A stretch of DNA of 64,000 nt from Elysia chlorotica (GCA_003991915.1 RQTK01000021.1:1058266-1122265); one strand, 5' to 3'; positions 27,056-42,054 are shown, counted from the stretch's first letter. Notes: generated by a model from the sequence alone, not told the origin. Made by a program: numbers and translations.

Positions 27056-29188
27056 AGAAAGAGCATGAGATATTGAGAAGAAAAAAAAAAGAAATAAACA
27101 TACTTGTTTCAAAAATAAGACCCTCTCTGATCCAAAGTCAAGGTATACAAGACAGCTCATGTCATTTAGCTTAATTTTAGTTAAATCAAATATAAATAGT
27201 CCTAGTAGTCTTGAGTAACTGTTTATAACTATTTTCTCCTTTTTAGCATGTCCTTTTGGTATTTTAGTGCATAGTGGGATGTCAAGAATAAATACATGTT
27301 TTGTGTTTTGGCACAGTTACACAGACAGATTTTATTCTGTCCATTACTTGTTTTTCTTGTGGATTTTTTTTCAACCCAATTGTTTCTACATTCACACTCT
27401 GAACATACTGTGAAGTTAAAAGCTCTTTGGTCGATTGAAGAAGCAAATTATCTTCAGGTTTAGCGTCTCCCAGGTCATACAAAAGTCCCATACAGCGATA
27501 GGACTCCGTCACCTAGTCGGTCAAATTTTAATGACACCGGCTGAACTAGTAGGAAAAAACGCGTTCGCCTGAGTGGGCGTTCTAACTAGCTTGCAGCTCT
27601 TTTTTTCCTTTCTTTTTAATTATTGTTATCTTTGTACCTCAGGTACAAAAGGCGTTAGCGGAAACGACGCAGTGAACCTGATCTTCTTATCGCCCCTGAC
27701 GCCGTCTTCCCTGGACGCCGCCGGAAGTGACGCACTGATCCGGGGCTCTCTCAGGGAAGTGCTGGGCCCCGGACTGGCCGAGGTGATAGGGCAATCGTCT
27801 GACCCGTTGGTTCCCGGACAGAGGCTGCCCAACGCTGCTGCCGGAAGTGGCCAGTGTGAGCGACTATATGTTTTGTTTATACACTGTTTATTATAACGCC
27901 ACCAACAATTATTTAGCAAAGACCTTGCACTGATACGATATCCAGTTGGACTAAACCAGGATGGGGAATTCTAAAATTAAAGAATTAGCACACAGCAGAC
28001 TGAAAGGAAGAGAGCTCACACCAAGGGTCGAGAGAGCAATTGAAGTGTCATCTACAAAAAACTAGGACGCATCACGGCCTTTAAACAAAATAAATATTAA
28101 TACGTAATTATACATCACACTGGTTGGTTCAGAGACAGCATAATGTGACCGGCTGAGACAAGAATCCAGGTATCCCAGCACTGTAAGGTCGCACGTAAAA
28201 TGTTCAGACATTTATCTTTGTATTCATCTCTCACCAATTCCTACATGCTACATTGTATCTCCCTCCTCCCCACCTATATCCTCTGTGTTCATGTCTCACC
28301 ATTTTCTACATGCCACATATATCTCCCTGCTTCCCTCCTATTGCCTCTGTGTTCATCTTTCATCCTTTCATACATGCTACATGTATCTCCGCTCCTCACT
28401 ACTCATTCCCTCTGTGTTCATGTCTCACCGATCCCTACATGCTACATTGTATCTCCCTCCCAGTCTGCACGGTGGTTCGCAGTGGGGAGACCGTCCCATT
28501 CCGCCTGGGCGCCCGCGGGGGGAGACAACTCTCGCGCCAGGAGTGTGACGCTATGGGCCGCGTCCTGGACACGTTCATCCCGACCTACCTGAGGACGTTC
28601 GTCACGCGTGACGCGGCGTTTGCCAGGTTCAACCGCGCCGGGCTGGGTGCAGGATCGTTTGGGGCGGGCGGGCCAAGTGGTATTAACCCCCTGTCTAGAG
28701 CTGGACTTCAGGGTAGCTCTGGCCTCAACAGGAACGGGAATTCGGGCAATGGAGTTTTTGATAACGCCAACAGCAACAACCACTTCACCACTAAAAATAA
28801 TAATAATTACAACAACAATGATAATAATAATTTTGATAGTATTTTTGCTACAAATACAAACAGAAATCCTCGAAGTACAGTCAGTGATGACAAGTTTAAT
28901 GTTTTCGCTGGGGCAAATGGCGAGAGTGATAACTTAAACAGCAATTCAGGTTCACTGAATAGCAATTTTATTGGGACGAACCGCCTCCGCGGAGTTGGTA
29001 CCGATAAATCTTATGGTCACGGTAACTTTGGGTCAGGTAATAGCAACATTGTTAGCGCTAACAGAAACATTAACACTAATCTCGGCGCTGGGGCTCAGGT
29101 CAGTAACAACCTGTCCGACTTTATCAGCGTGCGTCAGGATATTACAGGCTGCAGCATCCTAGTCCCGAACATAGTACCCGCGTGCTAG
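18386..29188 (+). CDS. Secreted acidic chitin-binding (CBM14) matrix-like protein, 11 exons
   Basis: The coding exons are 18386-18431, 19033-19214, 19700-19864, 20986-21882, 22469-22493, 23021-23225, 24851-24942, 25402-25552, 26668-26967, 27643-27855 and 28464-29188. Every junction keeps phase, and the total is 3001 bases, so removing the one surplus base in exon 4 gives exactly 1000 codons. Order of parts: hydrophobic signal peptide (about 1-15), Asp/His/Tyr-rich segment (16-55), six-cysteine peritrophin-A domain (Cys 73, 86, 92, 103, 116, 124), a long Asp/His/Tyr/Gly-rich region (132-430), a His-rich plus leucine helix part (440-505), Val/Pro and Gln/Leu-rich linkers (540-690), and a C-terminal domain with four Cys split by an Asn/Gly/Ser-rich insert. 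CBM14 domains bind chitin, and acidic/His-rich tracts can bind calcium or metals, so an extracellular chitin-associated role (shell, radula, operculum or lining matrix) is inferred. I do not recognise a named family for the whole protein. Confidence 0.8.
19033..19214 (+). CDS. Chitin-binding gene exon 2 (acidic segment, first CBM14 Cys)
   Basis: A T-rich tract and AG precede it. It encodes Asp/His/Tyr/Ser-rich sequence and ends RCTPG, supplying the first cysteine of the chitin-binding domain, before donor GTAAGT in phase 0. The intron begins with two nearly identical copies of about 60 bp that start at the donor. Confidence 0.85.
19215..19340 (+). repeat. Two-copy direct repeat starting at the exon 2 donor
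   Basis: Two copies of about 57-61 bp, each starting GTAAGTAA or GTAAATCA and containing CAGATTGGTCAGTGGCA, sit head to tail. The first begins at the functional 5' splice site, and a third partial start (GTAAATAC) follows. Confidence 0.85.
19700..19864 (+). CDS. Chitin-binding gene exon 3 (core of CBM14 domain)
   Basis: It encodes cysteines 2-6 of a peritrophin-A domain. With exon 2 the spacing is C-x12-C-x5-C-x10-C-x12-C-x7-C, and it has the usual aromatic/acidic landmarks YRCDQFFQC and NVCDWP. It is bounded by a CT-rich acceptor and donor GTGAGT, phase 0 to 0. The domain is split by intron 2 just after its first cysteine. Confidence 0.9.
19865..20335 (+). repeat. Minisatellite (about 67-bp unit) anchored at the exon 3 donor
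   Basis: About seven degenerate copies carry GTGAGTCACTCTTGTTTGG and GCCTATCTGCTAGGGAGTTTC. The first copy begins with the real donor of exon 3, and later copies keep donor-like GTGAGT or GTAAGT. Confidence 0.85.
20986..21882 (+). CDS. Chitin-binding gene exon 4 (long Asp/His/Tyr-rich exon, frame break)
   Basis: The acceptor is TGCAG and the donor AG|GTAGGC. The first part reads in phase 0 as Asp/His/Tyr/Glu-rich sequence with poly-Asp coded by GAT repeats. The last part reads one frame further as Gly/Tyr/His/Asp-rich sequence of the same style. The first frame stops at TGA near 21420. Treating one G of GGGG at 21388-21391 as surplus joins the two frames smoothly and makes the whole transcript divisible by three. 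It is either a sequencing error or a real frameshift. Confidence 0.75.
22469..22493 (+). CDS. Chitin-binding gene microexon 5 (25 bp)
   Basis: A pyrimidine-rich acceptor (TTTTTCCAG) and a strong donor (GTAAGT) bracket 25 bases. These complete the split AG+C codon and add NRMDPMYF, ending in phase 0 as exon 6 requires. Confidence 0.7.
22757..22852. mobile_element. MITE-like palindromic element, family 2
   Basis: AAAGTACAACGTCGCAGTAG and CTTCCGCAACTTTGTACTT are inverted ends around TGTAAGAATAAGAAAG. It sits directly beside a family 1 element. Confidence 0.65.
22866..22963. mobile_element. MITE-like palindromic element, family 1
   Basis: AGAATGCACAAACATGACG and GCGTCTTGTTTATGCATTCT form the ends, with CTTACGTCTC and GAGACGTAAT inside and TTCTTATATTGTTACG at the centre. 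It lies in chitin-gene intron 5. Confidence 0.75.
23021..23225 (+). CDS. Chitin-binding gene exon 6 (His-rich plus leucine helix)
   Basis: The acceptor CTTCTCTAG opens in phase 0 and donor G|GTGGGT closes in phase 1. It encodes a His cluster (HHGHHHS) followed by an amphipathic leucine-rich stretch (FLLPLLLLKSPEAKQLL), a sharp change from the acidic exon 4. Confidence 0.75.
24510..24693 (+). repeat. Two-copy 93-bp direct repeat in intron 6
   Basis: TTGTTCTCGAAATGATAGTA through ACATACCTCCAAATGT appears twice in a row with a few changes. Confidence 0.9.
24851..24942 (+). CDS. Chitin-binding gene exon 7
   Basis: It follows TTTCCTGTAG and ends at donor GTGAGT, phase 1 to 0. It encodes a Gly-rich start and a Met/Leu/Gln segment (KDMMMRQTLIDLLTQSHQQ), which continues the helix-like character of exon 6. 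Confidence 0.75.
25402..25552 (+). CDS. Chitin-binding gene exon 8
   Basis: The acceptor is ACTTAG and the donor G|GTTGGT, phase 0 to 1. It encodes Val/Asn/Pro/Thr-rich sequence including VQVVNPLTNQVVNP, an internally repetitive extracellular-linker style. The donor is followed at once by a SINE remnant. Confidence 0.75.
25565..25862 (-). repeat. SINE copy in chitin-gene intron 8
   Basis: Full-length but diverged: tRNA-like head at 25800-25862, then GTCAGTGTCATTATAATGTG and GTGTGGCAGCACGTAAAACT. It starts 13 bp after the exon 8 donor. Confidence 0.75.
26598..26660 (+). repeat. (CT)n tract abutting the exon 9 acceptor
   Basis: A pure CT run ends seven bases before the acceptor and forms an extreme polypyrimidine tract. 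It is complementary to the (GA)n run after exon 9. Confidence 0.95.
26668..26967 (+). CDS. Chitin-binding gene exon 9 (Gln/Leu repeat, GC donor)
   Basis: It starts after GCCACAG at the end of a (CT)n tract. It encodes a short Val/Gly/Leu part and then about four copies of an 11-residue unit close to QLSQLQLQQQP. The only donor that keeps phase with exon 10 is G|GCAAGT, a GC-AG intron. The exon is 300 bp with phase 1 at both ends, so skipping it would keep the frame. Confidence 0.75.
26994..27052 (+). repeat. (GA)n tract just after the exon 9 donor
   Basis: A pure GA run starts about 25 bases into intron 9. Confidence 0.95.
27495..27560 (-). repeat. SINE fragment in intron 9
   Basis: The minus-strand words GCCGGTGTCATTAAAATTTG and GACCGACTAGGTGACGGAGT fit the SINE body. 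The head and tail are missing. Confidence 0.5.
27643..27855 (+). CDS. Chitin-binding gene exon 10
   Basis: The acceptor TTTGTACCTCAG and donor T|GTGAGC give phase 1 to 1 and 213 bp. It encodes Gly/Leu/Pro/Ala-rich sequence with a hydrophobic patch (AVNLIFLSPLTPSSLDAAG). The base composition is clearly GC-richer than the flanking introns. Confidence 0.8.
28118..28205 (+). repeat. SINE fragment in intron 10
   Basis: TGGTTGGTTCAGAGACAGCA, ATGTGACCGGCTGAGACAAG and a degenerate GGTCGCACGTAAAATGTTCA. Confidence 0.6.
28225..28463 (+). repeat. 65-bp tandem repeat ending at the exon 11 acceptor
   Basis: Four copies of a pyrimidine-rich unit (TCTCACC...TACATGCTACATTGTATCTCCCTC...CTCTGTGTTCATG) abut exon 11. 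The final copy ends CTCCCTCCCAG and supplies the polypyrimidine tract and acceptor. Confidence 0.8.
28464..29188 (+). CDS. Chitin-binding gene terminal exon 11
   Basis: It follows CTCCCTCCCAG and ends at TAG. It begins with a folded-looking part (CTVVRSGETVPFRLG, then RQECDAMGRVLDTFIPTY), passes into about 190 residues rich in Asn, Gly and Ser with an AAT/AAC-coded poly-Asn run, and closes with ITGCSILVPNIVPAC. Four cysteines, two on each side of the disordered insert, suggest one domain with a low-complexity insertion. A possible AATAAA lies near 29580. Confidence 0.85.
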
Positions 29189-29839
29189 AAGGCGCTCGCT
29201 CTGACACAGCATGTCCCAATATATTCTTTCAATCGTGACTCCCATAAAACAAAAAGTATGGGAAATACTAATAAGACCATCAAGAAACTAACAGTAATAT
29301 AATTGGTAGTTGTATTTTCTTAACCTAGCATAAAAAACGATGTAGGTGTGGAGGGGGTAAAAAAAACTACCGTCCTCAGTGGCTGGATTTTAATAACCTC
29401 CGGGGAAGGACCTAATACACGATTCTGAGACCATTCTAATGTCGCCATTGAAAAGTTATAAGAGGGAAATCACAACCATTTGGTGTTGCTTATTCAGACA
29501 AATAGAGAAAAACAAAAAAATACCCACTAACTAGAGATACTTGGAGAATGTACAGTTCTTTCTGTCGTAAGATATTGTAAATAAATGACTTTCATCATTT
29601 TTTAGAATATTAGTAAGGCAAACAGCTAAAAGAAAAGTGTTCTCTCTGTGTCATTGCTATTTCGCACATTTTTTATTTATCCATTCTGTAAAACATACAT
29701 TGTCTTTGAAAACCTGGTCATATCGTTGTTCTTATTCATTACATTATAATTATTATTATTATTATTATAATTATTTAACTGCTAGCTGTGTTCGGGCTTA
29801 TGGATCTGACTCATGTTTAGATCTCTGTCTGTCTGTCTG

Positions 29840-29846
<7 letters not shown>

Positions 29847-29887
<41 letters not shown>

Positions 29888-29980
29888 TATTATTATTATT
29901 ATTATTATTAGTATTTATTTATTTATTTATTTTTTTTCGTCATTATTAATTTTGTTATTATAATGAACATTTCATGATAA

Positions 29981-30060
<80 letters not shown>
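29847..30060 (+). repeat. (ATT)n and (CAT)n microsatellites
   Basis: An ATT array at 29840-29930 and a CAT array at 29985-30060 lie downstream of the chitin-binding gene. Confidence 0.95.
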
Positions 30061-30424
30061 GTAACACCATAACAGTTGTTATTATCAATATCGTCACCAT
30101 CTTTGTCATAAAATACCCATGGTGTAAAATACTACTCGTAATACATGTTTTTTTTTAATATAAAACTTCTCTAGTTGCCATCCTCTATAAACTAAATAGC
30201 ATTGCCTTTATTATCGTTATCACTTTATCATACATCTTATAAATGTACAATGTCGTACATACCAGGAATGAATGTGATATATACTGTAGAAGGTAGCAGT
30301 GCTGTAAAATTACATATAATTATATTACAGTTAATAGTTTAAAGACCCGAAGAATTAGGGGAGGTCCTTTTTTATTATGTAATGCTTTTAAATGGTGTTG
30401 TTTTCTGTTTTGTTTTTTTGTATC

Positions 30425-30546
30425 CAGGTTGTATTTATTAGAAATAAAAACATGCATAACTACTTTGGTTTTTTGTTGAGTTTTTAGTTTGTATTTATTA
30501 GAAATAAAAACATGCATAACTACTTTGGTTTTTTGTTGAGTTTTTC
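30425..30546 (+). repeat. Two-copy 60-bp direct repeat
   Basis: GTTTGTATTTATTAGAAATA through TTTTTTGTTGAGTTTTT appears twice head to tail, almost identical. Confidence 0.9.
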
Positions 30547-30949
30547 TAATATTTACAATTTCTGCCCTTACATTGCTTAAGCTTTTTTCCTAACTGTTCG
30601 TCATTGTTTGTACACGTGTCCACGTTGGATTTTTGAAAGGCTAAATCCTTTAATATAGTCCAAATTGGTATTTGAGGAATACATACAGGTTTTGTGAATC
30701 ATCAATTTACGTACACTTTCCATCAAATAACACACTCATGTGCTGCCAAGTGTGTATTTTCTTGAGGGGAGGAAGTTGCCGGTAAGAGTAGAAAGGGCGC
30801 AGTTATGCCTTCCCTTCCACCTCTACATTTGAGTGTTTGTTCAGCATACCGTCTTATTGTGTGTAACGCTTTGTTGGATGTCTTGCGCCCCGGGATCTAC
30901 GGTCTTCCTTTTCTTTAAAGCCCTAGATGTGTCTGCCGTTGGAGACAAA

Positions 30950-31165
30950 CCCGCGCAAGTCTTAAATCTTGTTATCCCAATCGGGAGATCCTCAGCTCGA
31001 AAACCATGATTGGTCCAATATATATTATTTTGTCTGATTATGTCCACTACTGATTTGGGTCGGTGTGAGTATAACGTGACCCACTGAAACAGGAGTCATG
31101 GTATCTCCGTACTGTCTCTGTGTAAAAATCTAAAACATTAGTCTTGGGGCTCAAATACAATAATA
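30950..31165 (+). repeat. SINE copy
   Basis: Head with ATCGGGAGATCCTCAGCTCG, body GGGTCGGTGTGAGTATAACG and AACAGGAGTCATGGTATCTC. Confidence 0.7.
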
Positions 31166-32094
31166 GTTGGTTAGGCTGCAAGTATTAAAAAAACAGAACA
31201 TTGTTAGAAAGTCAATGTCTAGCGTAACCTTATCCTCTTTGCCTGTCCCTTGCCATGTCTTCTTTCCCGAACTCTTGTGTGCTCCTGCGCTGACTTTACC
31301 AATTACTATAGACTGGACGTATCCATACAATTAACAATGTTTATGTCTTTGATCAATGTCAAAAAACAGTTTTGCTACCTAAATGAACAAGATAAAATAA
31401 TTATTTTATGACATCCTATGTCAAATTAGTGTCTAGCGTACATGATAAAAAAGTTTCAATTAAAGAAAGAGGACCAAGAAAACCAAACCAATTAAACGAT
31501 AGAATAAACCATAGAGAACCGGAGTATATTATAGACAGGGAAAGCGAGGTAGATACAGAAAAAAGACAGACAGACAGACAGATAAAAAATAAATTGGTTT
31601 TACAAAAACCAAACAGCACGGGAATTCTTTATGATTAATGGGATATGAAAAAGGAAACCAAACGATCCAAGGAAGATAACTAATAAAAACTGAAATTTAG
31701 CAAATTTTTGAAAGAGCTTTATTATTGTTATAAATATTGTAAAAACGAGCAGTGACACACATATATGGACAAAAAATTTGGCCAGTAAAAAGATTGAAGG
31801 AATACATAAAAATTCCTTTAAATATAAAAAGTAACGAGGATAATTTATATTACATTACAATTCTCTCTGCAGCCCTTCCACCCAAACTATCCATTTTGTA
31901 TGTAATCCCAAACTTAGAAAAAGAGGTATCGATGTGTTTTGCCCATTTATGAAAAATTATATAACAAGGTAAAAAAAAAGGAATAGATTGTTCCATTTTT
32001 CAAGCAATAAGTCTTTTTATTTATTCTAATTTAGAATTCAAAAGCCTTAAACCATTTTAGTAAAAAGTTCAAAAATTTCAACATTACATACCCA

Positions 32095-32295
32095 GCTATA
32101 TCTCTGGTGAGAGGAGATAAGTGTGGCGAGTTTCTAAACCAGAAAGGTGCGTGTTCAATTCTCATATTTTCCTTACTGCTTGGGTCTATATCAATACAAA
32201 TAATGTGATCGGTCAAACCCCATGTATCTCAATCCGGGGTCCCGTCGCCGTATACATCCATCTTGATCAATAGGAAATGTTAAACTTGGAGAGAT
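32095..32295 (+). repeat. Second-type SINE
   Basis: A tRNA-like head (GTGCGTGTTCAATTCTC), TGGGTCTATATCAATACAAA, and the tail GGGGTCCCGTCGCCG then GTTAAACTTGG. This tail differs from the common SINE. Confidence 0.55.
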
Positions 32296-32477
32296 TAATT
32301 AAAGGCGAACGATCAGTTTAACATGTGGTTGCAACCAAACTAAAATGAAATGATCGTCGACTTCCCGACTTTTCTCCAGTTTAGGAGCCCGGTTTACCAT
32401 GTATCATGAAGATAGTATGGGCTTTCAGCCGGAAGGTCCCAGATTTCGAAACTCATAACCCCACTGTAAGCTTAGAC

Positions 32478-38089
<5,612 letters not shown>

Positions 38090-39533
38090 TTTTTCAAAAG
38101 TGAGAGATTTACTTGTCAATTGGTGACAAAAATCTGATTTAAATCTAGATTTTAGATTATTTAGATTGTTTGTCTATAAAGATCTAGATCTAGATCTAGA
38201 ATGATTTTAGATCTAAAACAATGTGCTGGGTTGATTGCTGCAAGTGAAAATAGAAATGGTCGGAATCCCAAAGGATCAATATTTTTACTATTTTGTTCTG
38301 GTTCAGTGTATTCTTCTTAACAATTAACACAAAAATTCAGCTTTGTTTTCAAAACTTCAAATCAACGGCTAAGATAATTAAATCCCTCAAGCGCCAGTAT
38401 TGTGTAGGTAAAACCATGGTAACTTTTTAAACAAGCAAAACTATATCCGATGTTCTTTTTCAAACAGAGTACCGGAAATATCCGTATATTATATGGTTTT
38501 CATGGAAAAGTGATATAATACCAAAACAATAAAAAAAAGTATTGAAACTCAGTCTGAGTCAGATAGCGCACATAAAGCAGTGGGAGTATGGAGTTCTTTC
38601 AAAGAATTAAAGCTGAAGATTAAAAAAAAAAAAGCTGAAATTTCTATTTCATTTCTTAGCTCAAAATAATGAGAAGGAAAAAAATAATTATAATAATGCG
38701 GTTTTATTCTAATCGCTAAAGATACTCACGATTTTATGCTTTCACCAATCGTAGAAATAAAAGGAGTCACCGATGCTAATTGTGTACAATGTAAACTGTC
38801 TTAAGACATCATGGGCAAGAAAGAAAAACGTTGCCCTATTTGAAGACAAAATCCACTTGATGTGCCTCTGGGTGGTCTTCGATATTAAAACTTAACAGTC
38901 GCACTTATTTTGACAGCAATGGTAATCAAACCACATTCGTGTATTAGCTTTTCTTAATCTTTTGAACTAATAAGTAAAAAAATGTATTGCATTATTTTAA
39001 ATCTTCAGCTTTAAATCTTTCCACCAACTCCATACCCTCACAGCTTACTTGCGCGCAATGTGACTCAATACTTTTATGTTGTATTGGTATCCTATCACTT
39101 TTTTTCCATAAAACAATTTAATATTGTCTACGGACATTTCCAATACTCTGTTTGAAAGAAAACACCGGATATAACTTTGCATGTTTAAAAATAGGTACTA
39201 TGGTTCTATCCACAGGGTGCTGGTGATTCAGGGATATATTATTATCTTGGCTGATGAATTGAAGTTTTGTAGACAATACTGACTTTCTGTTCATTGCCAA
39301 GAAGGATAAACTGATCCCAAAGACAGCCTTAAAGTATTGATCATTTCTATTTTCCTTTGCAGCGATAAACTTAGCACATTGCATGATTTTTTTAGATCTA
39401 GATCTGATATCTAGACTTTAGATCTTTATAGAAAAAATCTAAAAAATCTAAAATCTAGATCTAGAGAAATTTAGATCTAAATAAAGCCTATTAATTGAAT
39501 TTCTGTCTCCAATCGACAAGAAAATTTGCAAAA
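38090..39533. promoter_or_regulatory. Shared intergenic region of two head-to-head gene copies
   Basis: The two first exons point away from each other with 1444 bp between their ATGs. Palindromic AGATCT/TCTAGA clusters lie near each ATG (38177-38216 and 39394-39480). A divergent promoter is inferred from layout only; no TATA box is clearly placed. Confidence 0.4.
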
Positions 39534-39844
39534 ATGTCCATAAAAGAAAGAACACTTTCTTTCCAAGACGAAAACATGTCTAGCCAAGAGAAGAACGAAA
39601 AAATGTCTCCTCAAGGGAGCACGCGGTCTGTCAAAGACAACAAAAATGCGTTTCCAGATGACAAACTGTCTTTCCAAGGCACTTTAAATAAAAGCAGCAA
39701 ACCTTCTGTAGTTTCCAATTCAGACATAGCTAAGCACAAAGGGATGCACAGGCCTTCACCAAGCCGAAAAGGGAAAAAGACACCCACCCAGTTATCTGAA
39801 ACGGCTGTCTCGAAACAAGAGAACAGTCCGAACAAACAGCCCGG
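39534..39844 (+). CDS. Gene B-plus exon 1
   Basis: ATG at 39534 and donor GG|GTAAGA in phase 2. It encodes Lys/Ser/Gln-rich repeats and a basic tail (RPSPSRKGKKTPTQLSE) matching the minus copy. The upstream frame is open but lacks an ATG. Confidence 0.65.
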
Positions 39845-41673
39845 GTAAGAAACCAGTCTCTACACTAGTACCTTTTAATTTGACAGTTGATTGACGCCGA
39901 CCCAAGCAGTAGAGAAAAACTTGAGCGTCAGTGTGGAGATTGAACCAGGACCGTCTGTCTTTGAAAGGCAAAGCTCTAACTCTAGCGCTACGACGCCTTT
40001 TTACTTTGATCTTTTTCTACACTGCGCCAAGCACACGTCGTGGTGTTTTATAACGGGTCGTGAGCCTTAATATAAATATATGCTAAGACGAGTCGTAATC
40101 TTACCATTGTCATGTGTCTTAAGTCGAGTCGTCATGTTAACATTTTGCGTATCTTAAGGCGAATCGTAGTCCAATTATTTTTTTCGTATATTAGGACGAC
40201 TCGGAATCTTACAATTTGTGTGCATCCTAAGACGAATCGTAATACAATTATTTTTGTGTATCTAAAGTCGAGTCGTAATCTAAATATTTTTTTGTACCCT
40301 AAGGGGTGTTGTAGTCTTACGGCGAGTCGTAATCTTACCATTTTGCGTAACTTATTCTAACGACGAGTCGCATACTTACCATTTTGCGTAACTTATTCTT
40401 ACGACGAGTCGTAATCTTACCATTTTGCGTAACTTGTTCTTACGACAACTCGTAATCTTACCATTTTACGTATTTTAATACAAGTAGTAAACTTAACATT
40501 TTGCGTATCTGCAGCCTTTACAGCCACAAACCCAGCGTGGAGGAGTACTTCGCTGAGGGGATGGAGAGGTACCGTCTGGAGCTTGAGCTGGAAGCCAAAG
40601 AACGTGCTCGACTTGGGTCTGCAGAGAAAGGCTGGCCCCCTGCTCGGACACCGTCCTTTGGCCTACTGGGCGACGTGCTGGACCGACAGCTGCGCAACTT
40701 GGTCATGATCACCAGAGCGTGCCAGGTTCGAGTCATTCTTAACACTTTTTGGGCCACGTGATATTCCCCGGAAAACGGAGTGGGGAGGGGGGGAAGGGGG
40801 GTGTTCAAGTGGTAAAGCGTTGGTCTTTCAATTGGAATATTGCCAGTTCGAAACTCGTTCGTGGAGGGTTAACTGACCCACATACACACCCACACCATTT
40901 TTTTAAATCTGGTTTTGAACACAATTTAACTGCGATAATCCTATATAGTCCTTTTCAAATGTGCTGTATAATTACCTCTTTCAGATTTATTTTACCCGAA
41001 CAATTTTATCAACGATTTGCAATCTGAAAAATAAAGAAGTCGCCGTTGCTACCAGCTGTATTTAATGTCTCAAGACATCATGGCCGTTATTGTGCTGACG
41101 TGCCACAGATTATATAATTACCTGCCGTAAAAAAAACAACTCAACTCTGACGTCTGAATAATTTTAGGTGCTGCCACACATAGGAAAGGGTGGGGAAAAC
41201 TCTTTCTAAGTTGGGCACATTATACTGACACCAACCCAATTAGTTACAGGGGACGAAATCAGTCCAAACAATTTTGACCGATCGTGCGATTCAAATCCTG
41301 GACATCACGATCAACGCTCTATTATACTACTTAAGATAGATCCCCCCCAGGAGGGTTAAGGAATCTACAAACTAAATCATTATAAATATATATATATATA
41401 ATTATATGGACTGCTTTTCAGACGGACTGGAAATGGATGCGGATGGCCGTGAGATGGCGACACGCCCGTATCATCGACAGCAGCCATCCGCCACCGCGCG
41501 TCACTGCAGCCATAGAGTATGACCTGGACACCATACCAGTCTCATCTACAGTGTCCTTTAAACAGCAGGTCAATGTAATCCAAGATCACGCCTCGAAGAT
41601 AAGTAAGCAGACCCCCCCACCCCAAGTGTTTTGCTATGTTAGATTTAAAAAACGCGGAAGCTACACTAGGTAA
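39534..41673 (+). CDS. Gene B-plus: inverted paralog of gene B, exons 1-3 only
   Basis: Exons 39534-39844, 40515-40725 and 41422-41602 mirror gene B-minus exons 1-3 with the same phases (2, 0, 1). Exon 1 starts MSIKERTLSFQDENM, exon 2 has KPSVEEYFAEGMERYRLELE and LLGDVLDRQL, and exon 3 has TDWKWMRMAVRWRHARII. Exon 4 of the minus copy is not visible downstream, where the sequence becomes a (GAT)n microsatellite and then the convergent gene D. Reading through the exon 3 donor gives 24 further codons to TAA at 41671-41673. It is either a shortened gene, a gene that has captured another 3' exon, or a pseudogene. All three visible exons remain open, which argues for constraint or recent origin. 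Confidence 0.6.
39878..40000 (-). repeat. SINE 5' part in gene B-plus intron 1
   Basis: A minus-oriented tRNA-like head (GCGTCGTAGCGCTAGAGTTA, GGTTCAATC) followed by TGGGTCGGCGTCAATCAACT. Confidence 0.65.
40030..40512 (+). repeat. Tandem repeat before gene B-plus exon 2 acceptor
   Basis: About ten units around CGAGTCGTAATCTTACCATT and TTGCGTATCTTAAGA run up to the acceptor. The minus arm has essentially one unit at 37345-37395, so the array expanded after the inverted duplication. Confidence 0.8.
40515..40725 (+). CDS. Gene B-plus exon 2
   Basis: Acceptor TATCTGCAG, donor CAG|GTTCGA, phase 2 to 0. The acceptor sits at the end of an expanded 40-bp-scale tandem array, while the minus arm has only about one copy of that unit at the same place. 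Confidence 0.75.
40795..40880 (+). repeat. tRNA-like SINE head after gene B-plus exon 2
   Basis: AAGTGGTAAAGCGTTGGTCT and CCAGTTCGAAAC mirror the copy at 36985-37090 in the other arm. Confidence 0.65.
41115..41345 (-). repeat. SINE copy shared by both palindrome arms (right)
   Basis: Inverted ortholog of the copy at 35000-35218, with the same truncation style and flanks, including the gene B exon 3 side. Confidence 0.8.
41422..41602 (+). CDS. Gene B-plus exon 3
   Basis: The acceptor is GCTTTTCAG and the donor A|GTAAGC, phase 0 to 1. The protein is clearly paralogous to exon 3 of the minus copy. If the donor is not used the frame continues to TAA at 41671-41673. Confidence 0.7.
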
Positions 41674-41823
41674 TCATGGTGGAATCTGCTGAACCTATAC
41701 AATATGATGATGATGACGATGGTGGTTTTGGTGAAAATATATAGTGATGACGATGGTGATACTAGTGATGGTGGTGCTGGTGCTGGTGATGATAAGATGA
41801 TGATAATAATGATAACAATAAAA

Positions 41824-41862
<39 letters not shown>

Positions 41863-42054
41863 GTGGTGATGATGATGATGATGATCATGATCATGATGAT
41901 CATGAAACAACAGCAACAACAACTACAACAACAACGACGACGATGACGACAACGACGACGAGGGCGACGAGACGTCAACAACAGCAAGCCACCTCAATTA
42001 TCTCCTCTCTTTACTAATTGCCTACTTATATTATTCTTTGACTTGTTACAACTT

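Larger units (their letters stand above)
29190..32470. other. Intergenic: 3' flank of chitin-binding gene to gene B-minus
   Basis: A possible 3' UTR to about 29.6 kb, then microsatellites, a 60-bp direct repeat and two SINEs. No gene seen. Confidence 0.55.
38990..41990 (-). repeat. Right arm of large inverted duplication
   Basis: This is the reverse-complement partner of the left arm. It ends in a (GAT)n tract at 41800-41890, matching the (ATC)n tract at 34537-34632. About 350 bp of unmatched spacer separates the arms around 38.81 kb. Confidence 0.85.

Noticed and set aside
31408..31638. Charged 76-codon frame
   Set aside because: Part of it is a short (CAGA)n run and no splice or family evidence supports it.
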